DNA of 64,000 bases from Stomorhina lunata (GCA_933228675.1 OW121742.1:39655255-39719254); one strand, 5' to 3'. Positions 1 through 12,925 are shown, numbered from the stretch's first letter. Program-made: numbers and translations. The notes: generated by a model from the sequence alone, not told the origin.

Positions 1-670
1 TGACCCCATAAAACAATAAATGTTTTGGCGGGATGGCAGTTATCTCTGACCACTAACTTATTCCACTGTTTGCGAATCTGTCAAAGGAAAAGTTTAATAT
101 GAAATTAAAATACTAAATATTTACAATAAAACTCACAGATCTTTGGTAAACCAATTTAGTTTGTTTCTCTGTCCACTTAAACTTTCGCATGGCCATGGCT
201 GCTTCCTTTTTTAATTCCTCAATTATTGCCGGCATTTCTAGAGAGATATTTTCTATTCTTGCTGTTATCTTATGTTGGTATATAGTCAAAGGTAATGTAA
301 CTACACTACGAAATAGGAAGGTTGTGGCAATTATTGATGCCCACCAGGGTAATCCAGTGTAATCATGTATTTCAATTAGACCCTGTTGAACATAAGCCAC
401 TGGCGTACTAGTCGACAAGGACTGGTAGAAACTGGCAAAGAAACCAAGATCCACAGGAGGTACTGCTACCTCAGAAGCTGCCGCAGTTGTTACAGTAGAA
501 TTATAACGCAGCGGCAAATGGCTTAAGTGCCGGCACTTTTCATCTCGCCTATAATTTTTGTATGATTGTGTCACACAACCAAAATTACGCTTTCCCACTG
601 TTTCATATAGGTTTATGAGCCTTGAGCTTCTAGAATACGCTAAACTTGAAGCTTTTAACAAATTATTCAT
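1..670 (-). CDS. COX18: COX18-like mitochondrial inner-membrane insertase, 5' part of gene (partial)
   Basis: The start codon is at 670-668 and the gene leaves the window at base 1. Exon 1 is 670-137 (178 codons). A 59-bp intron (136-78) has donor GTGAGT and an acceptor after CCTTTGACAG. Exon 2 is 77-1, in phase, and encodes 25 more residues. The first ~30 residues are rich in Ser, Leu and Arg and nearly free of acids, as in a mitochondrial presequence. Residues ~103-130 (DYTGLPWW then a hydrophobic span) match the first membrane segment of COX18/Oxa1/YidC proteins and include the groove arginine (R121, LFRSVVTLPL). YQHKITARIENI and, across the splice, VRDNCHP are strongly COX18-like. COX18 proteins help export the C-terminal tail of Cox2 across the inner membrane during cytochrome oxidase assembly. 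OXA1L is a less likely alternative. The gene is divergent from the F-box gene to its right. Function is inferred from homology. Confidence 0.9.
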
Positions 671-3600
671 TTTATTTTAATATTTGTTTATGTAAAACTC
701 AAGTTTAATTCATTATTTTAATAAAATTGCTTAAATAACAGAAGTTAGTCTAAATTTGTGGTAAAATATTTAGGGAAAAGTAAAATCAAAACAAAAAACA
801 GCTGATCGAAGTGTTGCCCAATTAAATAAATGGACAAACAGGGTGACACATATACTAAATGTTCTTTGAAAGTGCCAGACTTAAAGATAATTGAAATATA
901 ATGATAATGCCAGACGAAAAAATATATTTTGGGCGTACATTGAGATTGTAACTCCATTTGGAATTCCCAAAATTTTGATTTAAAAAGTGATGTATCAAAA
1001 AGATACTTATGAAATTTCTCTACAACTGAACAACGAGTTAGGACAAAAATATGCCTCATTTCCTAGGAAAGGTTGGTATTGCAAATGGACGAAATCATTT
1101 CATACATGGCTATGGATTCAATACAACTCCGCCTTGACAACCCGTAAAGAAATAAGTTATGGCAACAAATATATTTATTAACTCTAAGAAAAATTTTATA
1201 TTGAAATTGAGCGAAATCAGTTTTAAATTAAGAGTTGTCCGTAGAGAAGTAACTACCAGCTAATCTTAGTCTTCAGTATTTACTGTGCAATTGTAAGTAT
1301 ATTATTTGAAGTTGCTTGTAGCTTTAAAGGAGGCTGAGAGCATACATTACAGCTTCCTACTCCGGTAGTGTGACGGCTTTTGTTCTTTTTCTGTAAAGGA
1401 GGTATGAAAGATGTGGTGTATACAAAATTTGTATTGCAGATGATGTATATGACTGTGAATATATTTTTATTTTATTAGCATATTGCTCTATATTTGTTTG
1501 ATACAAGCCAAAGCTAAGATCTTTAGAGATAACTGTTGCCTATCCTTCAACGTGATATTCAGTGCAAAAATTTTTTTTCTACTTAACTTTCATTTAGGTA
1601 CATTCTACATTTAACTATAGCTCTCAAAAATTTTATCACATTCGAAACTGAAAAAAGCTTTTTTAAAGTTAACTTAGATATAGAAAATATCGTCGTCGAA
1701 AATCCAAAACTGCGTAACAACACTTTTTCAAATTTTACAGGAGAAGCAAAATTCAAATATATATATTTTTTTAAATTCAAATATTTTATTTTCATATCTT
1801 ACCCCCAGTTTGATGATATTTGAATTTTGAAAATAGTGCACATGTTGATACGCAATTCTGAATTATTGATATAAAACCGTTATTTTTGGTCGTAAAAATC
1901 TAAAAATTGGTAGAGACATGTAAGACAACTTTACGAATCTTAATCAATCAAAAACTCGATTTTGATTTTTTTTGATGATACGCAGCTTTGGATTTTCATC
2001 GACGATATGTGGTTTCAACAGGATAGTCACACGGCAAGATATATAACAGATTTGAAAAAAGATTTTTTTCTTTGATATAAATAAAAAAATTGAAAATTTG
2101 TTAAGACAGAAATTTACATTGAAGTTTTTATAATATTTTGATAGAAAAGATTTTCCGTGCAAAATTTGTTTGGTAGTCTACTTTCATACACGTCAGGTTT
2201 GGCTCATAAAGTCTTGAGCTTATATCAAAGAAAGGTGGAGAAAAAAATTGATACTATTCTGACCTTAATATCAAATTTCAAAAAAATAAATTCATGTCGG
2301 TGTTTTGTGTAAAAATTAAAATTGTAAAACATAGTTTGAAACTTTTATGTATAACGCATCTACATTTCAAACCATATAACGAAATATAAGAAATAAAGCT
2401 CGGTGAAATGTATTTACGATGCACATTTTTAAATCTTTTTTGCTCTCATAAAAAATTAAAAAAGAACATTTTACTGATATTTTTAGCACTGCGATGGTAT
2501 TAAATTTAAGGAAAAGAAAATAAAAACTGACGAAGAAAATGTTCGTGTGTGAACTTAAATACAAGTACAAAAAAAAATTGAAGAAAAACTGATATAGTAA
2601 ACCTGATGTGTGTGAAACAGCACTAACTATATTTTCATAGAAACATTTTTTCATACAAAATTTTCCAATGGAAAATTTGTTTCTCTAAAAATATTTTTTA
2701 TACAAAATATTTTTTTAATTAAAATTTTTAATGGTCATATTTTACTTTGAACAAATTTTACAGAAAATTTCTTTCTACTTCCATTTATATGTATCGTCTC
2801 CCCTTCACAATAGGGATAACTGCAAACATAATGGGATATGCTTGAAAATATCGTATGGTAACACTGTCATTAGGATAAAACAGAGACAAGAAGAACAAAA
2901 AAATTGTGCAGTGTACACAAAAGAAAAAAACGAACAATTGGAAGAAGACGTTTTTCCTGCAATTCGATAATTTAACAGTAAATAATTGCAATTAATTATA
3001 TTTTACTAGCAAATGATTATATGGAAAATATTAAAATAAAACATAAATTAACAAAATAAAATGTTGAAAATATCAAATAAATAAAGATAGAATGAAAGGT
3101 AAGCAAGAAAGTTTGACAAAGAAACTATTTTTTCTTCTTAATTTTTTGCTTTATTTCAAGTGAAAATACAAAATTTTTAGTGATTTCTTTATTAGAAAAA
3201 TAAATTATTTCTATTAATTTGAATATTGTTAACATATTTTTGTCATATTTTATATCTTTTTCAACAATTTAACGACGGAAAAAATTACAAAAAAAAAACG
3301 ACGTATTGTCTCATAAATTGCTGTTGTCGTTGGTGTGTGGCCGTTGCACATTGTTGTTGTTGCTCTTGTTGTTAAATCTGTTTTGCACACTCATACAACT
3401 ACAACAAAAACAAATAATAAAACAAAACAAAAAATCAACTTTAACTGTGACGTGAATATTTGTTGGAAAAATTTCGTCGATTTTCTGGCTGATGCTGCTG
3501 CTGTCGTCGGCTGTCGATTTGTTATTTTATTTTAATTCGATTCATTTTGTTGGTGACTTCCTAATAAACAAATTGCACAAAAACCGACTCTGCCCTATTG

Positions 3601-4057
3601 GAACATATTTAATGCTGGGGACTCCATTTTTTATCCAATAATACAACAATTAAAATAAAAGGAACTACTTGAAAAAATATCTACATACAAGGAAAGAAAA
3701 TAAGAAAAGAACTTAAACAATAACTTTGCCAAACAGGTGCAGCTGCTGCTGGCTGCTATTTTAATTGATTTATTAATTATTTATAATATAACAACAAATA
3801 TTTAACAACGTCATTTTCTATAAGCAAAGATATTTTCTTTTAATTGTGAAAATAAAAGCAGAAAGTGAAAAGTTGTATACGTAAGAGAGGGCAACGACAA
3901 CCAAACACACCTGTGTGTGTGTTTCTGTGCACTGGTAGCTGGTTGTAGAACACACAAAATCACTAAAAGCAATTTCCTACTTTACCCTTGCCCATACTGA
4001 AATTTTTGCCTCCCGCAACATCTAGTGCATCTAATCTCTGATTTGTCTATTGTGGAT
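671..4057. other. Intergenic region between the divergent COX18-like and FBXO33-like genes
   Basis: About 3.4 kb of AT-rich DNA should hold both promoters. No convincing TATA box or conserved coding exon is seen. A small ORF at 1051-1137 and a mariner fossil near 2.0 kb are described separately. From ~3330 to 3520 the sequence turns GTTGTTG- and CTGCTG-rich, and ~3900-4057 has lower A/T. This fits the 5' UTR and promoter of the plus-strand gene, but no start site can be fixed. Confidence 0.5.
1960..2080 (+). pseudogene. Mariner transposase fossil around the second catalytic Asp
   Basis: In one frame the plus strand reads DDMWFQQD, then SHTARYITDL, and then a stop. This is the motif around the second catalytic aspartate of mariner transposases (usually WFQQDGA-CHTA), with a few residues deleted. 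A related stretch lies inverted at ~1681-1720, where the minus strand reads TQFWIF followed by DDD. Nothing longer is recognisable, so this is an ancient scrap. Confidence 0.55.
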
Positions 4058-7000
4058 ATGAATTGTACGTTGACAAGATGGGAAGAGTTGCCGTCATTGG
4101 TCTTGGGCCAGATTTACGAATATTTAGAACCACAAGATCGCCTTAATGCCAGTCAAACATGTAAACATTGGCGCAGTGTTCTATTCCAAAAGAGGTAAGT
4201 TGAGATTTTATTTCATAAAGTTTTTTTTTGTGTGGTTGCCTAATATTGGGGCCTTACTAGGAAGCAGTAATTCAGCTGATTTAGTAAGATTTAGAACTTC
4301 TTTACCCAAACCACATTCTGGGCATACGTTGGGGACAACACAGTCTTATGATGTTTTATATGTTGCTCCATCCCGATCTCAGTTGTGATAGAACGACTCT
4401 TGTTTTCCGCAGCATATTAATATCTTTTGCTATGGCTGATTTCTAATTCAACTTTCATGCTAGGTATAACCTGAAATTAAGGAGTTGGTGGAATCCCCAT
4501 GAGTGTTGATCAACGCTGCCAAGTACGATATAAATGACTATTTACTTTGGTATAATATCCTCGTACATGCGAAGATATTTCCTGACGTGCCATTAGGAGG
4601 TCTCCAACTGTGAGATCATAAAGTTTCGATTTTCTCTCTAAAATAACTGCTGAGTTAACAGGCAGCATTTTGACAACATTGGATATTTCTCTTCTTCTCA
4701 ATCTTCACCACTTAATGAACAAACGTTCTTTTGTATTGTTAAGACCTGAAAGGTCCATTTGTATTGGGGGTTTTTGAATGTATTTTATTTTTTTTTTGAT
4801 AATTAAAAATTAGTCGAATAATGTATAACTGTTTATTAAATTATAAATTGACTATTTTGGTCTAACAACTGTATCTTTCTTAAAGAAATATTTGTAATAA
4901 TTATTTGTTGTCAAAAAACAGAACCAGATGATTCTTGATCTTATCTGATGTAAAGGTTTTACTATCTAATAAAATTTGCAATGACAGGAATAGTCTGAAA
5001 TCTCATAAGCAGTTTATCCCAATCAAGTTGTAAATTATTTTGGCTAGTTACAAAACTTACATAAGGTTTCTCATTATCTTGGTAAAATTATATATTTTGT
5101 TTATAATAATCTGGCCTTTTCTATTAATATAGACTTTCGAATTATGTGTTGTTATTGTTATTATGATCTCCTGTTTGGCATTGATCTATTGTAAAGAATA
5201 GTAAATATGTTGTTGCTGAGTTGACAGCCCTTGACCGAGAAACCTCGGGTCATTCCGGTACGTAGAACTGGCTGTCGCGGGAATATCATTGATCTATTGT
5301 TTAACAGTGTTGTATACAAACCTTGAATGATATGAATGGATCATTTGAGAAGCAAACCACAGACTTCAAGTCGACGAAAAAAATTTCTTCTCGTAAGAAC
5401 ATAGGGAACCTAAATAGCGAACTTCAAGTTTAACCTTTTCAGTTGAATTCGATAAATTTGACCTCTCATCGAACTAACATGTTATACGCCTTTATCATTG
5501 CTTTATCCTGCCTTCAATGTCAAATCCCCGGCTTTAGAACATCTTCATATAGTCCACAGATAACGGAAGTCCCCAATTTTACTTTAATTTAATGCGCAGT
5601 GGTCAGTAATTATACCTAGAGGCCTTCATGCTCGACAGGCCTCTATACAACTCAGGGTGTTTAGTTTCCTCGCCAATCTAAGATCTGATTACCATGTGTA
5701 TATGAGAGTTTGGTGATTTTATATTTATACCCTTCACCACCATAGGTGGAAAGGTTATTATAAGACGTATGTATGTAACCCATAGAAGTATTTGTCTTAG
5801 ACCTTTTAGTATACCGATAGACTTAGAATAACTTTCTGAGTCGATTTAGTGATATCAATCCGTCCCCCATGTAAAACATGTAATCAAAATCTAGGTCGCA
5901 ATTTTAAAGATAATTTGCTGAAATTTTGCCGTGGATGATAGTGGAACCATGGTAATTGAAATTCGTCAAAATCGGTCCGTTATTTATGGTACGTTCTATA
6001 GGTCCCACTTCCCAGAATTGATATTTTGGCCACAAATATCAATATTTTTTCATGAAATTTAAAACAAATACTACGTATGTAAACTTAAATCACTCTTCTG
6101 TCAAAACGCACCAAATGAGACAAAAATCACTAAAACGCTCGTAAATCTGAAGATAATGAGAATTTTGATTTTATTTTTTACATACATCATTTTTGTAAAC
6201 TGTAATTAATTTACCAAATTTCAAGGTAATCAGTCCACATTTGACCTTAGCTCTCATATAAGTCTAAATGACGGAAACAGCTTAAATATATAACTTGAAA
6301 AAATTTTTGTATGTTGGCAAAATTTAGCAAATATTTGTTTTTATACAGGAAAAAGAACACCTTTAACATAAGGGTATCGTATGGTCGGGCTTGACCGACT
6401 ATAACAATTTCTTACTTATTTTATTATTACCATTAAATGACAGCTATTTGGTTTTCGGTTTTGTCAGGAATTACACCTTTCAGTCTTAGACTAAATCAAG
6501 ATTTAGTACCTTAGTATTTTATCTGTAACTTGGCCGATTTATTCAGCCTTAGAAGACTTCTAGCCGTTGTTATCTTTATGAAATAGTATAAGAGGAATAA
6601 AATGAATATGATGTCCTGTGGTTGCCTTCTAAAAGCAAAAATGTGCTGATAATAGCTCATAAGGTTTTGTAATAGGAACATTTTCGCACTGCTATTTACA
6701 ATACCAGGCCTAGATAGTCAATAATCAATATGCAGAAGTATGGAACACATATTTGAAAAATAATATTTTATACATGTTTATATATTGAATTTATTTTCTA
6801 TTCAGCATTACTTAATATACATATCGTTACTGAAATATAGAAAAGCCCTAACTAATATTTTTCTTACATTACAGGAGAGGGGAATAAAAAACTAAATAAA
6901 ATCTTAAGTTTTGAAGATACAGAAATTCTTTAAACGCAGTTTTTTACTAAATTCTCTAAAGAATTTAATGCTATAATAATGTTTTTTAAAATTAAAAGAT

Positions 7001-10000
7001 TTTTATAAAATTATATTAGATAAAGCTTTAAAAAGCGATTTGAATGAAAAACGACTTAGGGCCTTTCTATATTAAAGTAACAATATGTACCTCCTTTGTA
7101 TTCTATTTTTAAGTTCTTGTTTATTTTTCATATTTTTATAAAAAAAAATTACATTTTGCGTTTTATAAAATCCATGTACATGCACTCATATACGCGAACA
7201 AATATTTACCATACTTAAAGCTATTTATGTTTATAAAAAAATTGCTGATGAAGATAAATTCAATGATGATGCTATCGCAAAGAGTTGAATGCTAAATATA
7301 ATTAAATACATTGTTGCTTACTAAAAGTAAAATAAGAAGAATAATGCATAATATGCCTGGTAGTATCAACAGCATGCACGTACCACAAAAATTTATCAAC
7401 CAAGTGAAAGTGTGCGCTCATATGGTCGATTAACATTTTGCATTTTGGATATCTATTTAAAAATATTTTTTTATTTATTATAAAATGTAAAATTATGAAA
7501 TGCCTAAGCAAAATTGAAATCCTTACATCGCTAATTTTTTTCAACTACTACATAATCCAAAATCGACTATTCTTATTTTGAAAAGTTAACATTTTTTTTA
7601 AGTAGAATTAGTAGAATTGTCGAACTAAGTAGGGAGATATTATATAGTGCAGAAGCAGAACTCGTAGGGTACATCGTACATCCTTCTATTATGAACTACT
7701 TTTTGCCAATTAATTTTCAAAAATATTTTAATCCGTTTTGAATATTGGGTTCCAAAAGTACCTATCCATTTTTAATAATTTTCAATGAAAAATTTATGTC
7801 TATTTTTGGCATATTTATTAAATATAAAAATGCTTTTAACAAAGAAAACTTTTCCTTTTTATTATCATTGCAACATTTGTTTGTGCATTATTTTTTAACC
7901 ATTTCAATTTATTATTTTGTTGTTTTAATGCCAACATTTCGACAATTGTCTAAAGTTAAACAAAAAGCTAAAGACAAAAAATTATTGTTAAAGATTTTTT
8001 TATTATAAAATATATTTAACAGCTGATTAAGAAATCCCCATGCAACTAGTTTATGGGTTTTAAGTGGTTTCTCAGTTTTTTTGTATTATTTTTTTTTATT
8101 TCATTGGCTGCACTTTGTCTATGAGTTAATAATTTTTTTTAGTCGAACAAATATTTATGGTGGTTTCTTTGTATCTACTTGGTCGAATCATATGTTTTCT
8201 TTTTGTATGTCTTTTATTTTGTTTATTTCATGCAAGGCCATATTTGTTTTTGTCAATACAATTATTTAATTTAACCCATTTTTAGGGGAATGGACTGAAT
8301 GAATATCATAACTTTAACTTTTCTGTAGAAAATGTTTTCCTAACGTCAACTTTTCTATAGAAATGTCTACCTTCTTACGTCAACTTTTCTATAGAAATGT
8401 CTTCCTAACGTCAACTTTTTTATAGAAATGTCTTCCGAACAAACATTTTAAATCCTACTCAATTACTTAAAAAGTGTTATTCGTTTTACTAATATTGGTA
8501 GTTTAAGAAAAGAGGTACTAATTTACATTAACAGCTTATGCCAGATTACCCATAATTACTTTAATCTTCAACATATATTTGTATTAAAATCGTTAAATTG
8601 TTTTTTTTTTTTTTTTACTTTCAGATTTTTCATTAATTCTAAATTTAAACTTCATATTGACAACGATCGTCAGTGTAAATTCTTTCGCCATACTTTATAC
8701 AATCTGACGAACGAGCTAATTATTATTTTCGATTTCATAAATGTTTTCCATATTGAAAAAATACGACGCATCTTATACAAGTAAGTTCATCGAAATTTCA
8801 CTTTTATTTAAAATTTTTGCATAAAATTTCATTGTTTACAGAGTTGCACGATGTGATAGTTTACAGGGTTTACGTTTCCAAACCAATAATGTGGGGCTGA
8901 CGCCACCCGGTGATATAAGTGAAGAGAGTCTAGTCGATATTGAACAGTAAATATTTATTGTTATGTTTTATACTTTTCAGCTTTTATTTGTATTATCATT
9001 TCCCAGACTCTTTGTTGAACCGTTAAAAATATTTTTAAATCGCAAAAAAACCGCTTGTAAAATTTTGGACTTAGGTGCAATTGAAGCTTTAACTTATTAT
9101 GGTTTAGATTTCCTAAAATCTTTGAGCCGGCCTCAAGAATTAAACGAACTAACATTGGCCTCCATCAAATATGATCCTAGTCATTATCCCATGTTTCCCA
9201 TGGAGAATACTCTGCTACAGAAATGTTCATCCCTAACAGTACTTTCACTCGATTATGATACGCTCAACGAGGAACTCTTACATACATTGAAAGTTTTACC
9301 GCTTAAGAAATTTTTAATATGTGTTCACGGTTTGGATCGTCATCATCCGGGTATATCGGAGAGAGCCTGGTTGGAATTTTCCTCAAATTTCTCAAATATC
9401 GAATTGATTGTATCGTTAATTTATGCCTTTGAAGCTGTCGAAGTATTGCAAATGCGTATATTAAGACAAAATATGCCCATCACACATTTGCGTGTATTAT
9501 TCTGTGATTATGTGAGTTAATATTAAATGTCTGTTTTTGAATTTTTGAGTGACTTTAGGTTTCAAAACTTTCAGATGAATGTTAATGCATTGGAATGGAT
9601 TTCTATAAATAATAGCCGCACTTTAAAAAGTATACAATGGATTGATTCCGTAAGTTTGTTCTAATTTTTTCACTAAAAGTATCAGCAAAATTTTGTTTGT
9701 ACATAAATTTGATAAACATTCCGGTATTTGATGGAAATCTATCGTTTTCAAATCGTTAGATTTCAGATATATTTTTGAGATAATTTTCCCCATTTCCACA
9801 AAAAAATTCAAGCCAAATAAAAGATAAGATATCGGTCAAAATGATTAAAGTCCAAATTGTATTTTTTTTTTGGGAAATAACCGAAAATTATCTTATAAAT
9901 ATATCAGAAATCGATCGATTTCCATCACATAACGGATTTTTTTAATTTTGGTTTTTATATCCATTCAGGCCTACAAACATTCCGACAAAAATATTATGGA

Positions 10001-10403
10001 CTTATTTTTACGCTCCGGACAAGATCCCTTCATAATGATGTCTTGGCGTTGCAAAAACTTAGAGGAAATTGTCATACACGGTTATGTTTTGGATCCGCAT
10101 AACATTGTGGGCATTTCTCGCTTACGTGGACGTACCTTAAAACATTTAGAGGTATCAATGATTGACAATGCACCCACTGAAGCCAATATCGATTCCTTTA
10201 TAGAAGTACGTATTTCAATTATCCTTAATTTGGTAAAAAATCATACTCTTTATTCATAACAGGAAATCAACACTCTGTTGGGTCAAAAATGGGAACCTTC
10301 TAATCTCAATAACATGCATCCAGCACTTGGCTATATGCCCGTAGCAGATGATGTACGTGATGAATATGTCTTCGATCTCATACGACGTGATATTTCCAAC
10401 TAA
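4058..10403 (+). CDS. FBXO33: F-box protein, FBXO33 homologue (7 exons, 451 aa)
   Basis: Exons read from the sequence: 4058-4194, 8625-8780, 8842-8946, 9007-9511, 9575-9649, 9969-10205 and 10263-10403. All introns are GT...AG and the phases join into one 451-codon frame ending TAA. The start is the first in-frame ATG after an upstream in-frame TGA. Residues 8-43 form an F-box (WEELPSLVLGQIYEYL, then PQDRLNASQTCKHW), the Skp1-binding module of SCF ubiquitin ligases. The remainder resembles FBXO33 along its length: SERAWLEF and YAFEAVEVLQ in exon 4, and DPFIMMSWRCKNLEEIVIHGY with ISRLRGRTLKHLEV in exon 6. It is shorter than the human protein (~555 aa), mainly because it lacks a Gly-rich insert. 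The expected role is substrate adaptor for ubiquitination; human FBXO33 is linked to YB-1. The exon 4 acceptor used here (AG at 9005-9006) keeps the frame, whereas the AG at 8979-8980 would not. Confidence 0.92.
5193..5286 (+). mobile_element. 94-bp structured short insertion with a perfect 14-bp target duplication
   Basis: The segment is bracketed by the direct repeat CATTGATCTATTGT at 5179-5192 and 5287-5300. Inside are two nested stems: GACAGCC pairs with GGCTGTC, and GACCGAG pairs with CTCGGGTC across a 3-4 base loop. It is markedly more GC-rich than the intron around it. The size, duplication and fold suggest a very short retroposed, non-autonomous element. No tRNA A or B box is evident. 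Confidence 0.75.
5725..6418 (+). mobile_element. Dispersed repeat family 1, near-complete copy
   Basis: It begins TATACCCTTCACCACCATAG and ends with TCGTATGGTCGGGCTTGACC followed by GACTATA. Internal motifs are CTGAGTCGATTTAG, AAATCGGTCCG and GATATTTTGGCCAC. The same blocks recur in reverse at 50347-51143 and as a fragment at 28386-28600. No coding capacity is seen. The class is unknown; a non-autonomous DNA element or a Helitron-like element is possible. Confidence 0.7.
8313..8449. repeat. Four-unit mini-array (about 33 bp) within intron 1
   Basis: Four diverged units carry the block CAACTTTTCTATAGAAATGT, with linkers such as CTTCCTAACGT. The CTATAG palindrome core is the same as in the large satellite arrays elsewhere in the window, but the linker differs and the unit is less AT-extreme. 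Confidence 0.75.
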
Positions 10404-12040
10404 AAACTGGAAACTAAAAAAAAAAACAAACAAAACTCAAAATCCAAGAAACAAATTTTACAACTTTTTAAGAAAATTTGTTTTTGTTTTAATCTTTTTG
10501 ATTAAGAATTACACTCACACAAAACATGAAAACCTACAGCTATCAACAACATTAAACATAAACAAAAACTGCAATATTTTTTAATAAGTTAAGTGAAATC
10601 CCTTAAAAAAAAAAGAAAACCATCACCTGTGAAACCAGAAAGGAAAAACGTAACACACAAACTAAAATTATATAAATTATTTAATTTATAAAAAAAGTCA
10701 TGCCAAGAGTTAAACGACCAAACAACTGATCAATCAACGATTTTTCTCGTCATCATTCATCATTAATTACAACTATTAAATTATTCAATTAAAAAGAGGA
10801 TTTGCAGCAAACGTTTTATACAAAAAAGATGTTGGGTAAATATAAATGTTTGTACTTTTTATTAAGAAAAATTGCATGACAGTGATATCAATACTATTCT
10901 TATAAATGATAATATTTTTTATAATTTTACCATTTTTTTTTATTATTTTATATATGTGTTATATCTAATATACTTTTTAAATGTCCTTTATACAACAACT
11001 GCAAAAAGAAACAAATCTTAAAAAAATATAAGAAATTATTATATAATTTTTAATTTACTGTGAACTTTTCGTTGAAATTAATTCTCTTCATTCATGGCCA
11101 TTAGCAACAATTTTCTTTAAGATCTATAAAAAGTCTTTAACAGAATTTAAACAAAAAAAAAAAAAATATTGCCAAATTTTATTAACAAAATAATTTTTTA
11201 ATGAGTTGGAAAAGTTAGAAATTATATAGAAAGATTCGACTAAAAAAATTAAAAAAGATTTGTTTAGAGATGCTCTTAAATAACATTCCAAATTTAAAAT
11301 GAAATATTTTCAATTAATGGCGAGGTACTTGTTTAACCAAAAATTTGTGACATGGGCCGTTTCTTGAATACTATCTAAATCGTTTTCTAAAACTACACAA
11401 AATCTACTTTGGTAAGAAAACCGTTGGTACTATTGTTACGTTTTTCTTTTTGCAAACAACCGAAAACAAAATTAAAACACTTTATGTAGTTTTACAACGT
11501 TATAGTTTTATTAATCACTTAAACAAACTTCACAAAATTGCTATATTCTTAGTCTCACTGTTCTCTTATACGCGTCTCAATTTAAACTGTTCCCACAATA
11601 TTCGTCCATCGGCCTTATATGGTAGAAAAGAGAGTTTCTAGCATTTTCTGCAGACGTAAACAAAGAGCTGCTGTCGTTGATTACACTTACAATGTGGCTT
11701 ACGAAAGTTCATGCATGTTCCAATACATTCTCACATGATCAAGAACACGCTCACGCATACGTTGTACAAATAGATTATCTGAAGTTAACAGTAACAGAGA
11801 GAAAGAATGTAGATAAAAGAGAAAAATGTTGCTATACTATTTACAGCAAGTAAGAGAAACATGTTGCTCTGCTTATAGACAAACAGAATAACAACAACAT
11901 CAACGGAAACATTCTAGAAAACTAGGGGAAGAATTAAAAGTAAGAACTTCAAAATTAACGATTCTCTATAGATAAAAATTTTTAGACAATTTAAATCGGA
12001 TAGCTCTGAAATATCGGGTTATACATTTTGCAGTTTCAGA
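10404..12040. other. 3' UTR of the FBXO33-like gene and downstream intergenic DNA
   Basis: After the stop codon there is about 700 bp of A/C-rich, then A/T-rich sequence that presumably holds the 3' UTR, but no polyadenylation site can be chosen with confidence. From 11.1 to 12.0 kb nothing recognisable was found. Confidence 0.4.
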
Positions 12041-12050
12041 AGTGATGACG

Positions 12051-12540
12051 TTATGTGTGAAACACTTCATCATTTAAGTGACCACCACGCGAAATGTTAC
12101 AAGCATTGATTCTTTTGAGGTCATTTTTGACCACTTTTTGGCACATACTGGACGGTATTTCAGCCATAACTTGAAGAATGTTGGTTTTTAAGTGCTCAAG
12201 AGTTAAAGGTTTATCTGCATAAACACGGTCTTCGAAAAGCCACCGTCTTGTTGAAATCATATATTCTCCACGTTGTATTCTTCAATATTAGGCAAAAAAA
12301 GTCGTTTATTATATGACCATAACGCTCCGAATTTACGGAATCGACACATTCGGGTCTTCGGCAAGACTTTCACTTACAGCAGCGATATTTTCAGCGGAAC
12401 GAGCGAAGCGATGATGCACAATATTTGTAACAGCTTCAGTCTCTTCAATTTTCTTCACAATATTGAAAATTGCTTGCGTAGTTGGACGTAGTTTGACTGA
12501 CCATGAAATTGATAACCCTTTATAGGTCAAATTGTCGTGG
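12051..12540 (-). pseudogene. Internally deleted mariner-like transposase relic
   Basis: Two minus-strand open stretches belong together. At 12530-12333 is an N-terminal helix-turn-helix region (KLRPTTQAIFNIVKKIEE, then AAVSESLAEDPNVSI). At 12260-12051 is a C-terminal end (DRVYADKPLTLEHLKTNI, then NISRGGHLNDE). Between them the sequence jumps from the N-terminal domain to FQQDGG, so most of the catalytic core is lost. The C-terminal wording resembles the DD41D copies at 48 and 56 kb but is clearly another, older element. No terminal inverted repeats were identified. Confidence 0.75.
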
Positions 12541-12780
12541 GATTGGTTTTACAGTCCGAAAAGACCTCGAAAGGTGTTGTCAGTAATGATTGTATATCTA
12601 ATAGTGGAACTACTTGCTTTACGAATAAGAAATTAAACTTTGAGAAGTAATTAGTAATTAAAGTATTTAGACGAGAAATGTCAAAAATTCAAATATAAAT
12701 CTGTTATGTTCCTTCCGTATTGATAAAACTCGGTCTAATGCTTAAAAAAACGTTAAAACCTTTTTAAGGCATACATATAT

Positions 12781-12925
12781 TATATGTGACCCGGTCTATG
12801 AAAAGGTCTTATGACTCGAAAACAAAAATTCGAAAAATTAGCTAATTTTTCGAAATTTTTAGCTAATTGTTCGAAATTTTATTTTTGAGTCATAAGCCAC
12901 CTTTTCATAGACATGGTCACATATA
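12781..12925. mobile_element. Hairpin MITE of about 145 bp
   Basis: The arms at 12781-12822 and 12885-12925 are near-perfect inverted copies. The left begins TATATGTGACC and includes TCTATGAAAAGGT and TTATGACTC; the right mirrors this and ends GGTCACATATA. The 60-bp centre contains further AATTCGAAAAATTAGC-type palindromes. There is no coding potential. A TA-flanked DNA-transposon MITE is the simplest reading. Confidence 0.75.

Larger units (their letters stand above)
4195..8624 (+). other. Intron 1 of the FBXO33-like gene (4.4 kb), repeat-bearing
   Basis: The donor is AG|GTAAGT, and the acceptor follows a run of T and reads CTTTCAG. The other five introns are 57-319 bp, so this one is unusually long. 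It holds a 94-bp structured insertion (5193-5286), a dispersed repeat (5725-6418) and a four-unit mini-array (8313-8449), each listed separately. The rest (4200-5150, 6420-8300) is AT-rich with nothing recognisable. Confidence 0.85.

Noticed and set aside
8963..9006. Start of the FBXO33-like exon 4 at ATG 8963
   Set aside because: This is intron sequence: the acceptor AG at 9005-9006 joins exon 3 in phase and conserved sequence begins at 9007.
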